Shown: positions 33,958 to 46,820 of the stretch, in pieces
Layout: each line of letters starts with the position of its first letter
Numbering within the stretch: the stretch's first letter is position 1
NCBI GenBank assembly: GCA_946122785.1
Contig: CAMGYJ010000011.1
Location: 37,784,513 to 37,848,512 of the forward strand
From: Linum tenue
Taxonomy: Eukaryota > Streptophyta > Magnoliopsida > Malpighiales > Linaceae
Length of the DNA stretch: 64,000 nt
Direction: 5' to 3'
Made by a program: the position numbers and the translations under genes
Notes under the pieces: model-generated
Seen by the model: only the letters and a program-made list of their open reading frames with translations
Told to the model about the DNA's origin: nothing
Database searches by the model: none

Positions 33958-36900
33958 TTAGGCACCGACGGCTACAGCAGCAGTAAGATGATCACGTCGC
34001 TTCTGGAGAAACATGTCGCAAAATCGCTCGAACTTGTCTTCCTTGATTGCACTTCTGATGGCCTGGAAGAATCCAAGATAGTGATGTGTGTTGTGTCTGC
34101 AACAAACAGGGACAAAGTCGAAATGACTTATTAGTAAAAAAAAACCATCATCATCATCATTGAAGCAGCCGTTAGACTTGCGAACAGGACAGCAACCGAA
34201 TGCAGTATATTGGCCATACATTTCAAGCAAAATCTGAGCCAGCATTTCATGGACATTCAGAAGGTGATTGATGTAAGCTCTCGTGTGATTCCGACAAGTG
34301 TAGCATACGCAGCCTTCTACAATCGGGCCTGTGTCCTTCCTGGAAAAAAGACATGAAAGTTGTCACAACAAACTGTTGCATCTGTCTTTCATGGTGGGAT
34401 TTTAACACAATTTTCTTATCAGACTGTTTTGGTTTATCAAATGGCATCCAATACTGACCAAACTTCTGCTGATTTTGCTCAAAGTTAGGATGAAATGCAA
34501 AATACCTAGTGGACATTGCTAGAGTGACATTGTTGAAGTAAAGATGAATAACCTGTAGACAGTTGCTTTCAAATTAATCTTGCTCTGATCAATCCCCATA
34601 GTTTTCTCAGGAAATTCTTCAGCTAAATTAAGTAGGTCCAATGGGAAGGTCAGTGCAAACCCGCCAAGCGTGAGATGGTAGATATACCTGGAATGTTCGA
34701 GCGAGAGTAAGTGGATGCTGGAAAGCTAACTAACAAACATTTAAGGGGAATAAGTTCAAGCAGCTTACGATGAGTCAAACAGATCAATTCCAGCAGCAAC
34801 ACCCTGCAACACCTCCTCTAGCATAGAAAGAAAGTTGGAAGAAAATAAAGCTTCAGTAATACACCCAAAAGTCCAACAAAACAGAAGATTAATAGTAAGT
34901 ATCATTGACACGTCATGTTCGAAACCAAATCAAGTTAATGCACAGACCAATTGTCTCAGAGGTCTGTATCAATGCATATCGAGTTATCGACTAGTGGAGA
35001 CAAATTGCAGTAGTCCAAATGATTCTGCAAATTCTAAAACAAAAAACCCTCCATAAGGTAACTCTTATCTTTTCTCATCGATATCCATGTCCCTTCTCCA
35101 ATCAATACAGTAAAGTTTGTTCTCTTTTGTGAGAGAATGGATAAAGATGCAGATTTTCTTAACCTTTAATAGCTTATGCCATTTCCCAGCTATTGCAAGA
35201 ACTCTAATACTTTGAACATTGATGTTCCAAGAACTTCAGAGTGGCAGAATTGACTCTTGTACAATACAGGGTACTAATAACACTACCCTCGATCTGAGAA
35301 CTCTAGAAAAGAAAAGATGCATGGCATTACATATTTGACTGACAGTCCGAACTTTAGGTGATCCGGAAGCCAAGCTGATCTTAATGTTTCACCATCTCAC
35401 ACCTAAGAACTGAAAGCTTGATGAAAAGGAAAATAAATAAAAATCTTGGGATATAAATTCATGTCAAAATTTTCAAAAAGATACCTGGCAACCCAAGACC
35501 AGAGATGAGACGAGGCCTTTCTCCAGGTAGATGGTCCTGTTAAACCCTCTGTAGCATCAGAACTCAAAATACTACCAACAGATATGTAGAAACTTGTATA
35601 TTGTACTGTGCTAGTCAACAACAATAAGCCCACAACTCTATTAACTTGACTTAAAATGAGAAACTTCGAGTATCATAGTTAGCTTTCTCACAGTTACTTC
35701 ATTAAGCAAAGCTGGGCGATCATCCATGCTCTCTCCAAAACCGAATCCTCCAATCCAGTAACCTAAAAGGAGGATGTGCAATCAGTCCATGTGGTGAAAA
35801 GTGTAGTCGAATAAGTATAAAAAAAAAAAAAAAAGATGCATTCAATGCTGTTGTCTGCAGCAGATTCTCGGCATTACAAATTGTCCGACTGGGTCCTAGT
35901 TTTCTTAGTAGACATACATATTTTCCTTTCTTACTTTCATATATTAGACCTGGCCTTTTGACACCCTACAACATTCCAGGTGAAATTGGAATCAAGGATC
36001 TGCAATTGAGAATTATATTACATTGGAGGTTTCCAAAATGATTGTCATGGACAGAAGTAGATCATTTCACTCAAGTGTAACCCTGAAATTTCAGCCTTAT
36101 GCCTAGGCTACTTATATGTGCCAACTCGCAACATCTCAAGAAGAACAATGAAAGGTGAAGACAAACATCCAATAACACACACTTGCCCAAGTACAGATTT
36201 CACCATACGAGGTTGGGAATATTCAAATTTTTAGCCTCAAGCCACCTCACTTCCACAATTAGAAAGAAGAAAAGGGTTAAAAATTCTTAAGTGCATATCT
36301 GATATTTCCCGTCAGCCAATTTATCCAGTAAGTCCGAAATTTCCGGACATAAACTTGACAACCAACCAGGGAGAATGGCGAAACCTGATATATTTCTTTT
36401 GGAGACTTCTAGTGCACATCTTTTCCTTTGCTCTTTATCAGAACCTCCAACAATAGCTCCAAAAACCGCTCCACTCGCCTAAGTATAATAGTTCAGAGAC
36501 AGAACATTAATCTAGATTCCAGACGTAGTCATGCAAACCACTTAAGGGAAGCCATGGCAACAATAAACTTTAGCTCACATTGTTATCTATTCCCCAATAG
36601 AAAACGACTCAAAGATACACTCTGAAGAAAGGGACACGACTACTAAAAGCTATTTACAAACAAAATGCCATAACATGGAACTAAAGCAATTACAGCTATA
36701 TGACTATGACATGAAATTAAGCAAGTCCCATCAAGATCAAACCAACTAGCATAAAGTAGTCGCATCGCCCATCAAAGTAGCTAGTTCAGCTAAAATTATC
36801 ACAATCATAAAAAATAAAGAGCACCAATTATGAAATATAAGATACCGGGCTTTGCGAGATGCAGTCATCGAGCCATTTTACAGTTCTATCAACAGAAGCC

Positions 36901-38149
36901 TTGTTCCTATGGTCAGACACCCACCCGGGTACTTCATCAGCCAAGGTGGCCCACAGACTTGGTTTCAGGGAACAAATCAGCTCCATATAATCTACAGGTT
37001 TAATCTGCAAATGCATGAAGATATTAAGAAAACATCGTAGAGAAATCAGCAAGAAATCAAACAAAGACAAACAGAAATAAATGTGAGATGTGGCAGAAAA
37101 GGTTCAACTATTTACAAGCCGTCGGCCACTTGGTGTGTCAAAAGATGCTCCTAGTTTATTGCTGCTATCGAACTCAGGAAGGCACTGAACAGAATCCCTT
37201 GGAAAGGCTGCGAAAGCATGCCTATGCAATCCAAGCATTTGGTTTAGTCCTCCAAGCTTTGATATGATATTTGGTGACATGGTTTCCACACTGCAAAAAA
37301 TCAAAAGATGGACCCCTTCATCATCCACAACTTATTTACCATTAGTTATGCACCATCAAGAAATAAAGTGTGTCATCAATACAAGAAGCCAAATTATCAT
37401 CTTGTTTCGGCTGATAAAAACCAGCCCAAGCTGATCTCCATTAGCACATTATAGTAGCAGAGAATTTTTGTTTTGGTAAATTATAGCAGAGACGATATCT
37501 AATTAACTGGTAAAATATCTAACACACACCATCATGATTATTTATACAACACTACATATACTAATTGATCACACTCTTAGCCTCTATCGCGATGACCTGA
37601 CGAGACACAAAATGAGGCAATTTCGAGCAGAAACAATATGATTCTTTTCACTCAGCAACACATGGAACAACGTAAAACTAACAGAACTCCACCTACAGTT
37701 GATAATGTATCACAATCATGACTGGAAAGCTCAAAAAGTTGCAATCTTTACTCTGGTGCACTAAAACCGCACAAAAATTGCATCTCTCTAAAGCACCAGT
37801 TTCACAATCATTTTGGTGCCGTCACTAAGACAAGCATCTTCCATCCATTCAATAATCACCTCCATAACTCAACAACATAATAAAAGGCCTCATAATCAGG
37901 GTCAAAACTCAAAACAACCCAAGAAAGGAACAGAGAATGAGAAGCTTACAAGTGCAGCGGGCTAACATGGAGAAGAGCAGAGTCCGGATAAGGCAAATCA
38001 GGAAGGAGGTCAGGCGAGATAAATAGAGGCAGCCCTTTACGAGTAGAAAGGAGAAGAGCAGGCGTTTCCATTGGGGAAGGACAGCTTCCCAGTTGAAGTT
38101 GCCCAGCTCGTGCCTTACCATTGCTCCATGTCTTCACCGCAAACTTCAT
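33958..38149 (-). CDS. QTRT2: Queuine tRNA-ribosyltransferase accessory subunit 2 (QTRT2-like)
   Basis: Ten exons on the minus strand: 38149-37950, 37290-37116, 37004-36846, 36478-36385, 35762-35692, 35536-35485, 34817-34769, 34687-34553, 34339-34220, 34096-33958. All join in frame to 397 residues. Family signatures in order: ETPALLLSTRKGLPLFISPD near the start, GGLNQMLGLH, GFGFGES, RPRLISGLGLPEEVLQGVAAGIDLFDSSY, and the zinc site CVCYTC with a His 26 residues after the third Cys (in NTHHYLGFF). In eukaryotes this subunit pairs with the catalytic subunit QTRT1 to exchange guanine-34 for queuine in tRNAs with GUN anticodons; it is the non-catalytic partner, found at the mitochondrial surface in animals. 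The start MKFAVKTW was chosen for its fit to the family; an in-frame ATG at 38185 would add 12 residues. No damage to the reading frame was seen. Confidence 0.93.
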
Positions 38150-38185
38150 GGCGACTGAAAATTGAACAGATGCCAGCAATGTCAA

Positions 38186-39293
38186 TTAGAGCTCCAACCT
38201 CAAATTGAAACTATCAGCTCGAATTACATTGCCTCTCGCAGTGGAAAAAAGAACCTGGAAAAGCTAATGTCATCCCATGGACTTTCACAAAGGAACACTA
38301 ATGATGGTATAAATTCGCCAATTTTCCTACTCCACTATTCTTGCCCTAGCTCATCTCTGAGAATTAAGCAAGACTGCAAGAGAGAGGTATGCGTATATAT
38401 GGCAGTAAGTCAGAGAGAGGCAGGGAGAGGAAGGTGAGATAGTTACAGAGTAATATGCACTCGGGCTTTAATTTTTCTTCCTCGTTTCCTGTGGACTAAC
38501 GGTGGCAATAGCGGCCAAGCAATGGCTAATCAGCGACGATTATCAACACGGCCGTGGCAGGAGGCAAAGCTAGTAGCGGGGCGGCAGTCGGTCGGAGGTA
38601 AGCGCCGGCGACGATAGTTACGGAATATCTACCAGCGAGCGGCGGGGTTCTTTCCAGGATTGCCTGCCTGTGTTTTATTAACTCGCGAAAACCCTGCCGG
38701 CTACCAATGTGGCTAAACCCTTGAAGGGCATGTTCGGAATTGGACAATGATTTCAAAATTGTGTCCAAGTATTAAAATGGTCACTTAATTTTGGAGTCAT
38801 CAACAAACCAATCACACAACACTTTTTTTCCGTAAAGATATTCTTAATAGATAGATATGAGAGTTTGTTTTGCCACAAAATGAGCAACCTTGTTATCATG
38901 GTAGTTAGTACATCTGACAAGCAATTGGAATTGTAATCAAGGTTGTCAAACTGGATTATACCATCAAGTCAGTCAGACAAGTGAGTTGAGTTTTAATGAA
39001 TTGATCTAGTTGAACTAGTTCAAGTTGGTTTAACATAATATGTGAGAAAATCTCTAATATCTAATAGATTATGCATAAATTTGACATATTTTAAAAAATC
39101 CCATTAATCTACATTCATATATTACCAAAATATTCCTTTAAAATAAATATATATTACAAAATTATCAATTCTCAACTTAAAACTCTATTTTGACCAGTTT
39201 TAACCCCAATTTTGATGGGTTTAACTCTGTTGTGACTTTTTGTCCAGAACCATCCAACCGTACGGTATTCAAACTGTTTAGACTACATGTTCC
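38186..39293. other. QTRT2 upstream region
   Basis: Promoter and leader of the minus-strand gene, with an AG-rich stretch near 38410-38435. Further out, 38770-39290 is AT-rich without a recognised element. No gene is seen. Confidence 0.45.
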
Positions 39294-40150
39294 TAGGGTG
39301 GTAATCGGTTTGGTATCGATTAACCACTAACCGATATGACGGTTAATGGTTAACCAATGAGCAAAATACTCATACTGATAATGGAAACAATAAGTCTTAT
39401 TGTTACCGTCTCTTATCGATACAGTAAGCGGTTTAGGTTGGTGGTTAACCAATAATCGCTAATATACGCTCCAACGAGTACGATTATACCTAATCAAACC
39501 AATAATTAAAGCGAAAAATAACCACTTGAAATACACACGTCATCACCCAATTATGTTTGACAAGTGTCATTTAATCATAAACACATGCAAAACAATTTAA
39601 CTACACTTCTACATTATTAACATAAAATACTAACGATAAGAAATAATATAAATACAACATCCATCTTGAAATCATATTCCAAATCCAAACTCCAACACAC
39701 TAAATTAAAAATAATCAAATCACTTCATCTAATTAGTGAATACCAATACCAAGACATCAAACACAAGAACCACAGGATCATCATTATCCACAAACATCAA
39801 AGAAACAAACACTACTTTGGTGCGATGTTCGCTCTGTCGATTGCAAAGAGGAGTCGAAGATGATGGTTTTTGGGTTCTGACTCTTAAACACATTTAAGAC
39901 TTTAGGTGGAGGGTTGTTCACTTGTTTGCAATAATTGGAAATTGCGATGTCTAGAATTGCGACTTTGGTTGGTTTTAAACCTTGAAACTTTTTTATTAGC
40001 CAAAGACTAAAATTATGTGTTTATACTAGTAGGCGGTTATTGACTTTCTTATCGATTAACCACTTAGTAAAATATTATTAATCGATAACTGCTAATAACA
40101 GTTATTGTCGTTTTGGTTATCGATAACTGACTAACCATTTACCACCCCTA
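39294..40150. mobile_element. hAT-like non-autonomous element
   Basis: The left end is TAGGGTGGTAATCGG and the right end, on the other strand, TAGGGGTGGTAAATGG. Subterminal sequences repeat GGTTAACC / CGATAACCG motifs. The flanking 8-mers (CATGTTCC and CCGATTCC) agree at only 5 of 8 positions, so the duplication is doubtful. No transposase is present. Confidence 0.6.
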
Positions 40151-40278
40151 CCGATTCCAGTCGGACCCGATTGAACCGGCTGGCTGAATATAGGCTTGAT
40201 AACTTTCATCGTAATCACATTGTGTCGTTCGACTTCGCGCAATTTTGCACTTTTTCCTTGTTATTTTGCGTCGTGACT

Positions 40279-40838
40279 AGAGATGACAATAAAACCCGAA
40301 CCCACGGGTACCCTACCCGACCCAACCCAGTCAACGCGGGTAAAACCCGTGTTGACGAGTTTTGGCCGGGTTCGAGTTTTTGGCCGGGTTTTTTCTTTCT
40401 AATTGTGTAGAATGAAGTTGATATTATCGAGTGGAGAGTGAAGAAGCTTAATTGACTAGGATGAAAAAACTTTCAATTAATCATTTTGTTTATGGATAAT
40501 TTGTAATTTGCTTCACTTTTCTTGAGTTTTCTAGATTGGTGTTGAACTATTTGTATGATTAATTTGTGCTTTGTGTGAATTTTCTATAATGGTGTTTTAT
40601 ATATGGATAATCTATATTTAGAGATTAATATTTGACTTTTATTTTGATAGGAACTTGTTATTGTAAATTTTTTCGACAAAAATCCATGAGTACCATTAAA
40701 CCCGCGGATATCCAACGGATTGAGTTTGATTTGAGTTTTTCAAACCCAATAAATTTTACCCTGAATTTGTTTAAGAGATAAACTCATGAGTTTGGATTTG
40801 AATTTGACCCAACTCAACTCAATCCTGACCCATTGCCA
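40279..40838. mobile_element. hAT-like element in the SGRL promoter region
   Basis: It begins AGAGATGACAATAAAACCCG and ends GACCCATTGCCA, matching the AGAGATGGCAAT type of hAT terminus (the right end is slightly shortened). TCGTGACT is duplicated exactly on both sides (40271-40278 and 40839-40846). 560 bp, no transposase. The right edge is about 405 bp upstream of the SGRL start codon. Confidence 0.8.
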
Positions 40839-41243
40839 TCGTGACTCGTGAGGTAGAGCAGGGAGTTGGGAATGGGAAGATGCCACTACAACCACATTAT
40901 CCGAAACTTATCAGTAAATCAATCAGATATCCTGACGTGTCTCTCGCCCTTGGGTTGCCCGGCCCAGTCGCTTCGACGTCTCCAAACAACACCAATGAAA
41001 AAAAAAAAAATTGGAGATGTCACCACAAGCAGAGTCCCACCACAGGCCTCTTACAGCTACCGTAGACCTTTGTTCACCACATACTTCTGTAGTTTTCCCT
41101 CTTCCTTCCAATCCAACCAAAATCCATTTCGAAGGCCAAAAAACGATCAAGAAGAAGAAGAAGAAGAATAAGGAACAATGATTGTGACGATGAGGAGCCA
41201 AAGATGAAGAAGACTACGGGGAAGAGCTTGTTATGCCTCTCTC

Positions 41244-42623
41244 ATGGCATGTCATTCTGCCTTCTTTGCTCCTTCTCCATCCTCTTCTTCGTTCCCCACC
41301 AATCACAGTCCTAGTCCCTTTAGGATTCGTAAATTGAGCTTCTTTCCTCTCGCTTTCTCCTCCATTAACGCCAGCACCACCAGATCTTCTCACAACGGTC
41401 TCGTCTCAGAGGTACTTTCGGCTTTCTGGTTCATCTTTCTGGGTCCATTTTGTGTAAGCCGATTCTTCTGAATTTCCCTGTCAGTGTCAAAATTTCGCAT
41501 CTGGGTTTCCTTAAAGGTCAAAGCTTTTATTAGGGTATACTTACTAACTGCCGGATTGGGGTGTGTTGCTAGGCAGTCAGGCTTCTGGGTCCTCCGGCTA
41601 GATTCGATGCTTCAAAGCTCAAAGTAGTGTTGGTAGGAAGGGACAATGACTACTCAAGAATCATCCCTAGAACTTACATTCTGTCTCACTGTGACTTCAC
41701 TGCAAACTTAACCTTGACCATTTCCAGTGTCATCAACTTGGACCAGGTAACTGAAATAGGCTTCTTCTTCTTCTCGAGTGAATGAATGGTTTTGCTACAA
41801 GTTTTGAACCATAGGATGACGAAGGGTATATGCTGAAGTGAACTTACTCGAGTTGTTCGTGGACAGCTAAGTGGCTGGTATAGCAAGGACGACGTGGTTG
41901 CTGAATGGAAGAAATTGGAAGGGCAGTTGTGTCTGCACATTCACTGTTATGTCAGTGGTCCGAATCTCACTTTCGACCTTGCTGCCGAGCTTAGATATCA
42001 CATTTTCGCCAAAGAAATGCCTCTAGTATGTTTCTCCCTGCATCCTTAGCTATTCATTTGGAGAGGCGAGCTTTTGCTAGATAAAAAACACTTTTCTAGC
42101 TTCTAATACCATAGTTTTGTCACAATGTACAATGCCTTCTGTTGTGGGGGAAGTTTGGAAAGGAACAGTATGTACGCGTTCCATGTTTTGTCTCTGCTTC
42201 AGATTTTAACGCGAACCTGTTTTGTATTTGCAAATGGCAGGTACTTCAAGCTTTGTTATATGGCGATGCAGAGCTCTTTCAGGCAAATCCGGAGCTAAAT
42301 GATGCTTTAGTTTGGGTGTATTTCCATTCTAGCTTGCCGAAATACAATCGAATGGAATGTTGGGGACCCCTCAAGGATGCTGCTCAGGTTAAGATTAGAC
42401 TTGCAGTAATAAACTGAACCGATTTTGATTCTGTGTTATGCCTGAAAGTAACATCAACGGGCCAAATAGTTTTGTTACTTCTCATGTTTATGCCCTCATT
42501 TGCTCTTGTCAGGGAAGACAGGGAGTTGAGTACAGAGGCCTATTAGCCGAAAACAAAGACAGTCCAAGGAAACGCCCACGGGCAAGGTCCATTTTCCAGG
42601 CATTGTTTGCATTCTTACTCTGA
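41244..42623 (+). CDS. SGRL: STAY-GREEN-LIKE protein, chloroplastic
   Basis: Five exons: 41244-41411, 41573-41746, 41867-42025, 42241-42387, 42513-42623, all in phase 0, giving 252 residues. The first about 50 residues are Ser/Pro-rich with few acidic residues, as in a chloroplast transit peptide. The conserved stay-green core follows: LLGPPARFDASKLKVV, IPRTYILSHCDFTANLTLTI, GWYSKDDVVAEWKK, ELRYHIFAKEMPLVL, WVYFHSSLPKYNRMECWGPL. It ends without the C-terminal cysteine motif of true SGR proteins, which places it in the SGRL branch. The family removes Mg from chlorophyll derivatives; SGRL acts preferentially on chlorophyllide a and takes part in chlorophyll turnover. The start MACHSAFF was chosen because it opens exon 1 in frame. 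Exon lengths are all multiples of three. Confidence 0.95.
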
Positions 42624-43868
42624 GCAGGCGCTGCTTCACCAAAGCTCGAATTGCATATGTATATCACACTAGAGAACTGATCAATCGACGACTGTTATCC
42701 CTTTGTATTAGAGTGCAACAAGCCTCGCAGAGGAACAACAATCTGATCATTCTTTTGTAAACCGAGTTCATTTACTGGGAAGCTTGAGATGTTGAAAAGA
42801 ATGGAGAAGCACTTTTGAGAGAATTTGTACATTTTGTTTATCAAATGGTTAACGTCTCGCTGTTGCTTTTTGGTGATTACAAGACGACTTCCCAGATCAA
42901 ACTCTCAAAGAGTCTTTTCTTGTACATGCATGGGTTATTTTCACTGATGATGATCAGTTGCCCCTGGCATATGCTTTTGATGTTGTGTTCTAAGCTGAAT
43001 GATGCCATCTTTCCACTGATTCACCAAACAAGGAAGGTGGTTTCAGTTTCACTCAATGCTCAAATTCCTCAGCAGTTTGAGAACATACTTGTCGGCTACA
43101 TAGGCAGTTGGGATCTTGCTTTCTTTCACTCATCAATTGAAATAACTATATTACAGAATCTGAGATGCTATAAATAAGACTATCGCATGCTTCCACATTT
43201 GATGATTTTACCAACCAGTGAGGGAGCATGGCTAGTGGAGAAATCATGGATCCGTGGCATAATCTGCTGGCAGCCACGACGTTTGCAAGCAATATTAATG
43301 GTGACTGGAGGCAGACTAGCGTGGTAATCATTCCACCTCCACGAGGCATCAAATGCAAGATGTTGTACGTCGTTTATCCGAGCTCGAAAACAGTACACCC
43401 AAAATGCTGCTACTGGCCTACTACTGACTAGCTAGCCTTTGTTGCAGCCGGTAAACTGCATGCCCAAGCCAGCAATGTGTCATCCAGTCTTGAACACTTG
43501 TGTACATAAAAATGTATGTTGCAATGGCTGATCTAACAAGTGAAGTAGTAATTATGGTTGCATTGCAGGTCGTATATTCTTTGTGTTTGTATCCTGGTTT
43601 CATTTTGTGCATGAGTTTGTTCAAGTAGCTTCAGATCACAAATTATCCAAGTACGGGAAGAACAATGCATTCACCACTTCCAAAAGAGGATCATCATCCA
43701 TCCATAAAAGATCTAGCTTTCTAAATCACTTAACTAACGTAAACACCAATAACAAACAAAATGCTCATCACTTCTCTTCATGATTCGGAAATGCACAAGA
43801 TTTTTGCATCAAGCAAACAGTAGCTCAAAACCCTAAACTCCACTCTCTTACCTGCCAATGATTTAGCT
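42624..43868. other. Intergenic, 3' regions of two convergent genes
   Basis: It contains the 3' untranslated regions of SGRL (plus) and of the mediator-associated gene (minus), which converge here. Open frames in this stretch are short and match no family I know. Confidence 0.5.
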
Positions 43869-45458
43869 TCATCGTTCTGATGTCCCAGAAATGTAGTTGG
43901 ACGAACTCTGACGGCGTTTGGAGTCGAGAGAAGGTCCACCTTTAGATCCAGGGCTCTTCTGAACGTGCCTTCTCTTAGAAGCGCTCGGCCCTTCCCTGCT
44001 CGTATGAGTTGAGGCTGCAGGTCCCCTTGATGAAGTTGAGTTCTTCAGCCTACTACTTCCAGTAACACCTGAAGAATGGTGTGAAGAATTGTTCTTTGAC
44101 GACGTCATCTGATACAGCCTTTTTGACGTCTTCTCAGCAACTCTCTGCTCGATTTCCTTTGGGTCAGGAAAATGCACCAGGGATATTCGGTGAGAAATAT
44201 TCCCAACTGTTCAATCAAAGCAAGTGCTATCAGGAGAACGCTTCAAACCAAAGGTTACAGATAATAGTTTTCTTTATCCTGGGGGGACAGTGTGGACGAC
44301 TTTAAATAGTGACAACTCCGACAACAAGGTTAATGCAGATAAAAGCCGTGATAAAACAGTATATCATACGAGATACTGTTTCTCTAAGCTCAGCAATGAA
44401 CCGGCGAAATGTGCAATAAACACTAGAAATAACTAAGCTTCTCACTCGCCATCTCTCTCTTTCTATCTAGTTCCTCTATTCTTTGCCTTGCTCAACAAAG
44501 AAGATGTTAATTTCAATTGGAGCAGCCATATCTCAACGACGAAAGATAGGTCGAAAAGAAACCGTCAACGAAAAGTGTAGCTAGCAGATTCTCGTTTGTC
44601 AACGATACTAAGGACCGGGTCGAGCGAAATGTTGTTCAATAGAGGCTTGAAGAGGGATCATTTGTCCTCATAATCATTTTCTTTTACAACCTGACCTTCA
44701 TTCTTAATGTCCTCCAGGTCTTGATTGACTACTAAATGGTGATAATTTTCCAATCACAAAGAGGGCATTGCATATGATTCATTCATTCATTCTTCACCCT
44801 ACTCTATGCAAGATACATACTACACTAAACTGTACCAACCAGCCAGTCACCAAAGACAAATACAAACAGTTGTCTAAATCCCATCGTGCATAGCAGAGGA
44901 AGCAATCCAATGAATGTCAAACACAGTGAACAAAGGGAAGGGTTACCAATCTCAGTTTCTGAAACAGATGACATGAAGACTGCAGCATCTCGCTCTACAT
45001 CGGTGCCGACTATATCATACTTTTTCCCTGCCAGACATAGGTGCAGAAAGGAGCAACTTCAACAATGGAACCCAACAACTTGGGAGGCAGAGCTGAAGGA
45101 GCACATAGTCTCAAGGATGGATGGAAAACCTGAAAGATCCTCGAAGCTTCCCGAGCTACCATTGCGATCGAAAGTAATGCATACTTCCTTGCCGTGGATA
45201 TCAGGAAGCTACAATATACACACACACACACACACGAGAAAACTGCAAATTATACCCGAACCCGTACTGATTGAACCAGGAAAAGGAAGGAAGAAAAGCA
45301 GGGGAAGAAGAGGGGAAAAGTACGTCATGGGGCGGCCATTGGATAAGCCAAAGCTCTTTAGAACTAGAGCGAGCACCGGTAAGATCAAGAAGTGGCTCTC
45401 TTGTATCTTGTTCGAAGCCGTCGTCGGGCTGGTAACCCGGCACCTCCTCACCGTCCAT
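43869..45458 (-). CDS. Mediator-associated protein 2-like nuclear protein
   Basis: Four exons on the minus strand: 45458-45324, 45208-45130, 45027-44947, 44206-43869, joining in frame to 210 residues. The N-terminal part reads GYQPDDGFEQDTREPLLDL, ELWLIQWPPHD, then LPDIHGKEVCITFDRNG, SGKKYDIVGTDVERDAAVF and ISLVHFPDPKEIEQ, matching plant mediator-associated protein 2 (Arabidopsis At5g64680 type), a small family with an RPA34/A34.5-like fold suggested. The C-terminal 90 residues are rich in Ser, Lys and Arg (SKRRHVQKSPGSKGG), fitting a nuclear, nucleic-acid-proximal tail. In Arabidopsis the homologue co-purifies with Mediator; its molecular role is not settled. A leader exon ending in a GTAAGA donor near 45570 is likely. 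A CA microsatellite lies in intron 1 (about 45219-45236). Confidence 0.85.
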
Positions 45459-46729
45459 CGGCGAATGCAAGTCTAATCAAGAATTTCAAACCCCAATATT
45501 ATAAAAAAACTCTAAAGTTCGAATCTTAACCTGAAATTTTTTTCCCAATCCACACAACTGAACGAGAACTCTTACCTTAAACCACCGAAATTGATTGGAA
45601 AAGAAGGAAAAAGAAACAGAGGGGGAACTCAGAACAGAATTTGCAGAGTCCGAAGTCCGAACTATACAGCTGGCCTGATGACAGTCGGAGGCGTTTAAAG
45701 TAGTTGGTGGAGGAGGGCGGCAGGTCGTTGTAAGGCTGTACGGAATTCGTCGCCGGAATACCTCGGTAAGGGAGGGTGATGGCGGCTAGGTTTCCTGCGA
45801 CGAGACGATTAAACTAGACACAAAACGCGAATGAATGGTTGGTTTGTTTGTTGGCGAATGAATGGTTGGTTTGTTTGTTGGATTTGAAAATAAAGATGTT
45901 TAGTTTTTGGGTTTATACTAAGGATTGAAGTATCGTATCACATGTTTTATTAGCGGTAGTGTATTTTAAGCTAAAATCATGGTTTAATTATGGTTCAACC
46001 GTATTATACCGCTAAATATCGTGTACCGATTTTGCTTCTGATAGTAGGTTTTTCAGGTCGAACTGTCGTTACGGTACGATACTTTTATCCTTGGTTTATA
46101 CTTTATTTTGACCTGAAATATACCTATATAATCAACTTTGGCATGTGGGTTCAGAAATTGTCAATTTGTCATCATGATCTCAACTATATATCATATATTC
46201 TAACTTGGCCGGACACGTGTTTTGAACGTCAATTTGGACAGTTAACACCATTGATTAAAGGTCAATGCTCCAACTCATTGTCACGTCAATGACAAATAAA
46301 TAAAAAATTCAAATTACAAATTATTTTCTTATTTCTTTTATCTAATAAAATAATAATAAAAAGTAACAAAAAACTAATATGGTATGTAGTTTGTGGATAA
46401 ATTAGATATATTTCCATCTCTTTTATAAAAAGCTAATTATATATCTAATAATAATAAAAACTAATATGGTATGTAGTTGGTAAAAAAAAGTTTCTCGAAA
46501 TATATTGAAAATTGATCTCATTTTGTAGAGCACAACAAACTCGTTCCATGTGTGCAAAAAAAATTGAAATCCGAGTTAAAACAAAGAAGATAAGAGCCGA
46601 TTATGAAAACTAGGAAAAATAAAATGTCTTTAATTGACAACTATTAGATCTGGATTTTCTGGGACCACTTAGATCTAAAGGTCCAGATTTAGTTACTCAT
46701 AGGTCAGTAACCAATGATTACTGACCATA
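45459..46729. other. Upstream region of the mediator-associated gene, then AT-rich DNA
   Basis: It includes a perfect 27-bp direct duplication (45827-45880, unit starting GCGAATGAATGG) in the promoter region. From 46300 on the sequence is AT-rich with no gene seen. Confidence 0.55.
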
Positions 46730-46820
46730 TCCTAAGCCGTTGGGCAGTCCCCTGGCAATTAGAAAGGTGGGGCAAAGAAAAACTCCTAGCATTGTCTTCC
46801 TGATGTTTATAAAGAAACAA
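46730..46820 (+). pseudogene. LINE endonuclease fragment, left part
   Basis: The plus frame reads GSPLAIRKVGQRKTPSIVF up to IKKQ at 46820 and continues after the Mutator-like element at 51598 with QHEREEVIKELGWDKG and GRAGGLSMMWQKDVKVEV. Joined, this is the start of a plant L1 endonuclease domain. It is an old, truncated copy. Confidence 0.65.

Noticed and set aside
44886..45476. Plus-strand open frame of 196 codons
   Set aside because: It is antisense to exons 1-3 of the mediator-associated gene, whose protein motifs and splice sites on the minus strand are clear.
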